The notes under the pieces are model-generated. The model saw nothing but the letters and a program-made list of their open reading frames with translations, was not told the DNA's origin and ran no database searches. The position numbers and the translations under genes are program-made. A stretch of 14,087 nucleotides of DNA from Gammaproteobacteria bacterium (GTDB lineage: Bacteria; Pseudomonadota; Gammaproteobacteria; UBA9339): positions 1 to 14,087 of the forward strand of contig JAHIYS010000113.1 of the NCBI GenBank assembly GCA_018814965.1, given 5' to 3'. This document shows, piece by piece, positions 13,813 through 14,087 of the stretch (its first letter is position 1; each line of letters begins with the position of its first letter).

Positions 13813-14087
13813 ATGAATAATAATTGGCACTCAAAAACGGTAACAGAAACACTCGAAACCCTCCACACAAACCAACATGGATTGACTGAAAAAGAAGCCG
13901 CTAAACGCCTTAAGAAATATGGCCTAAATAAGCTTCCTGAAGGGAAAGTAGATAGCATCCCGATTATCTTCTTACGCCAATTCCAAAACCCCCTGATCTA
14001 CATTCTAATTGCAGCGAGTGTCATAGTTTTTGCGATGGGAGAAACCATAGATGGCGCAATCATTTTTGCCGTTCTTCTTTTTAATGC
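13813..14087 (+). CDS. cation-transporting P-type ATPase, N-terminal part (cut by window end)
   Basis: The first 91 codons of a gene running off the right edge. WHSKTVTETLETLHTNQHGLT followed by EKEAAKRLKKYGLNKLPEGK is the cytoplasmic N-terminal domain of P2-type cation ATPases (calcium, sodium/potassium, or magnesium pumps of the MgtA kind). FLRQFQNPLIYILIAASVIVF is the first membrane helix with its conserved NPL-I start, followed by the beginning of the second (GAIIFAVLLFN). The phosphorylation site and ion-binding helices lie outside, so the ion cannot be named. The ATG follows AAGGA with a 6-7 nt spacing. It may form its own unit from the promoter just upstream rather than an operon with plsY. 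Confidence 0.9.
   Translation, partial: MNNNWHSKTVTETLETLHTNQHGLTEKEAAKRLKKYGLNKLPEGKVDSIPIIFLRQFQNPLIYILIAASVIVFAMGETIDGAIIFAVLLFN

Noticed and set aside
1..14087. Search for tRNA genes, CRISPR arrays, insertion sequences and phage attachment sites
   Set aside because: No tRNA-like T-arm sequence, regularly spaced repeats, transposase-like protein or integrase was seen anywhere.

Overview
The window is AT-rich chromosomal DNA (roughly 35-38 % GC by eye) from a gammaproteobacterium, probably an intracellular or host-associated lineage of the Legionellales/Coxiellaceae type. This placement is an inference. It rests on the block orn ... queG, nnr, tsaE, amiB, mutL, which keeps the order known from E. 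coli and relatives, on a MutL of the endonuclease type, and on AT-rich accessory signalling genes. No tRNA, rRNA, insertion sequence, CRISPR array or integrase was recognised.

Layout. Positions 2-88 may be the last codons of a plus-strand gene. A minus-strand pair of related sensor genes follows: an 835-residue hybrid histidine kinase (PQ-loop/SemiSWEET-like membrane domain, two PAS domains, kinase, two receivers) and, just upstream of it, a 211-residue relative with only the membrane domain and one PAS domain. A 356-bp AT-rich gap separates them from the conserved minus-strand run nnr, tsaE, amiB, mutL (9140 down to 3744): NAD(P)HX repair, the ATPase of t6A tRNA modification, a periplasmic cell-wall amidase, and mismatch repair. 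queG diverges from nnr, with only 11 bp between the start codons.

queG ends on the minus-strand stop of the first of two tandem LuxR-type regulator genes (10208-12037). These have related but unclassified N-terminal domains. Beyond them lie orn (oligoribonuclease, minus) and, diverging from it, plsY (acyl-phosphate glycerol-3-phosphate acyltransferase). A P-type cation ATPase runs off the right edge.

How it fits together. The core genes are housekeeping genes in ancestral order. In E. coli mutL is followed by miaA and hfq, and orn lies close to queG. Here both ends of the block carry duplicated signalling genes: PQ-loop/PAS sensors after mutL and LuxR regulators between orn and queG. The signalling genes are the accessory part of the window. 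The most notable observations are the transporter-like PQ-loop domain used as the membrane part of a sensor kinase family, a QueG lacking residues normally invariant in that enzyme, and a good Fur-box match over a candidate orn promoter.
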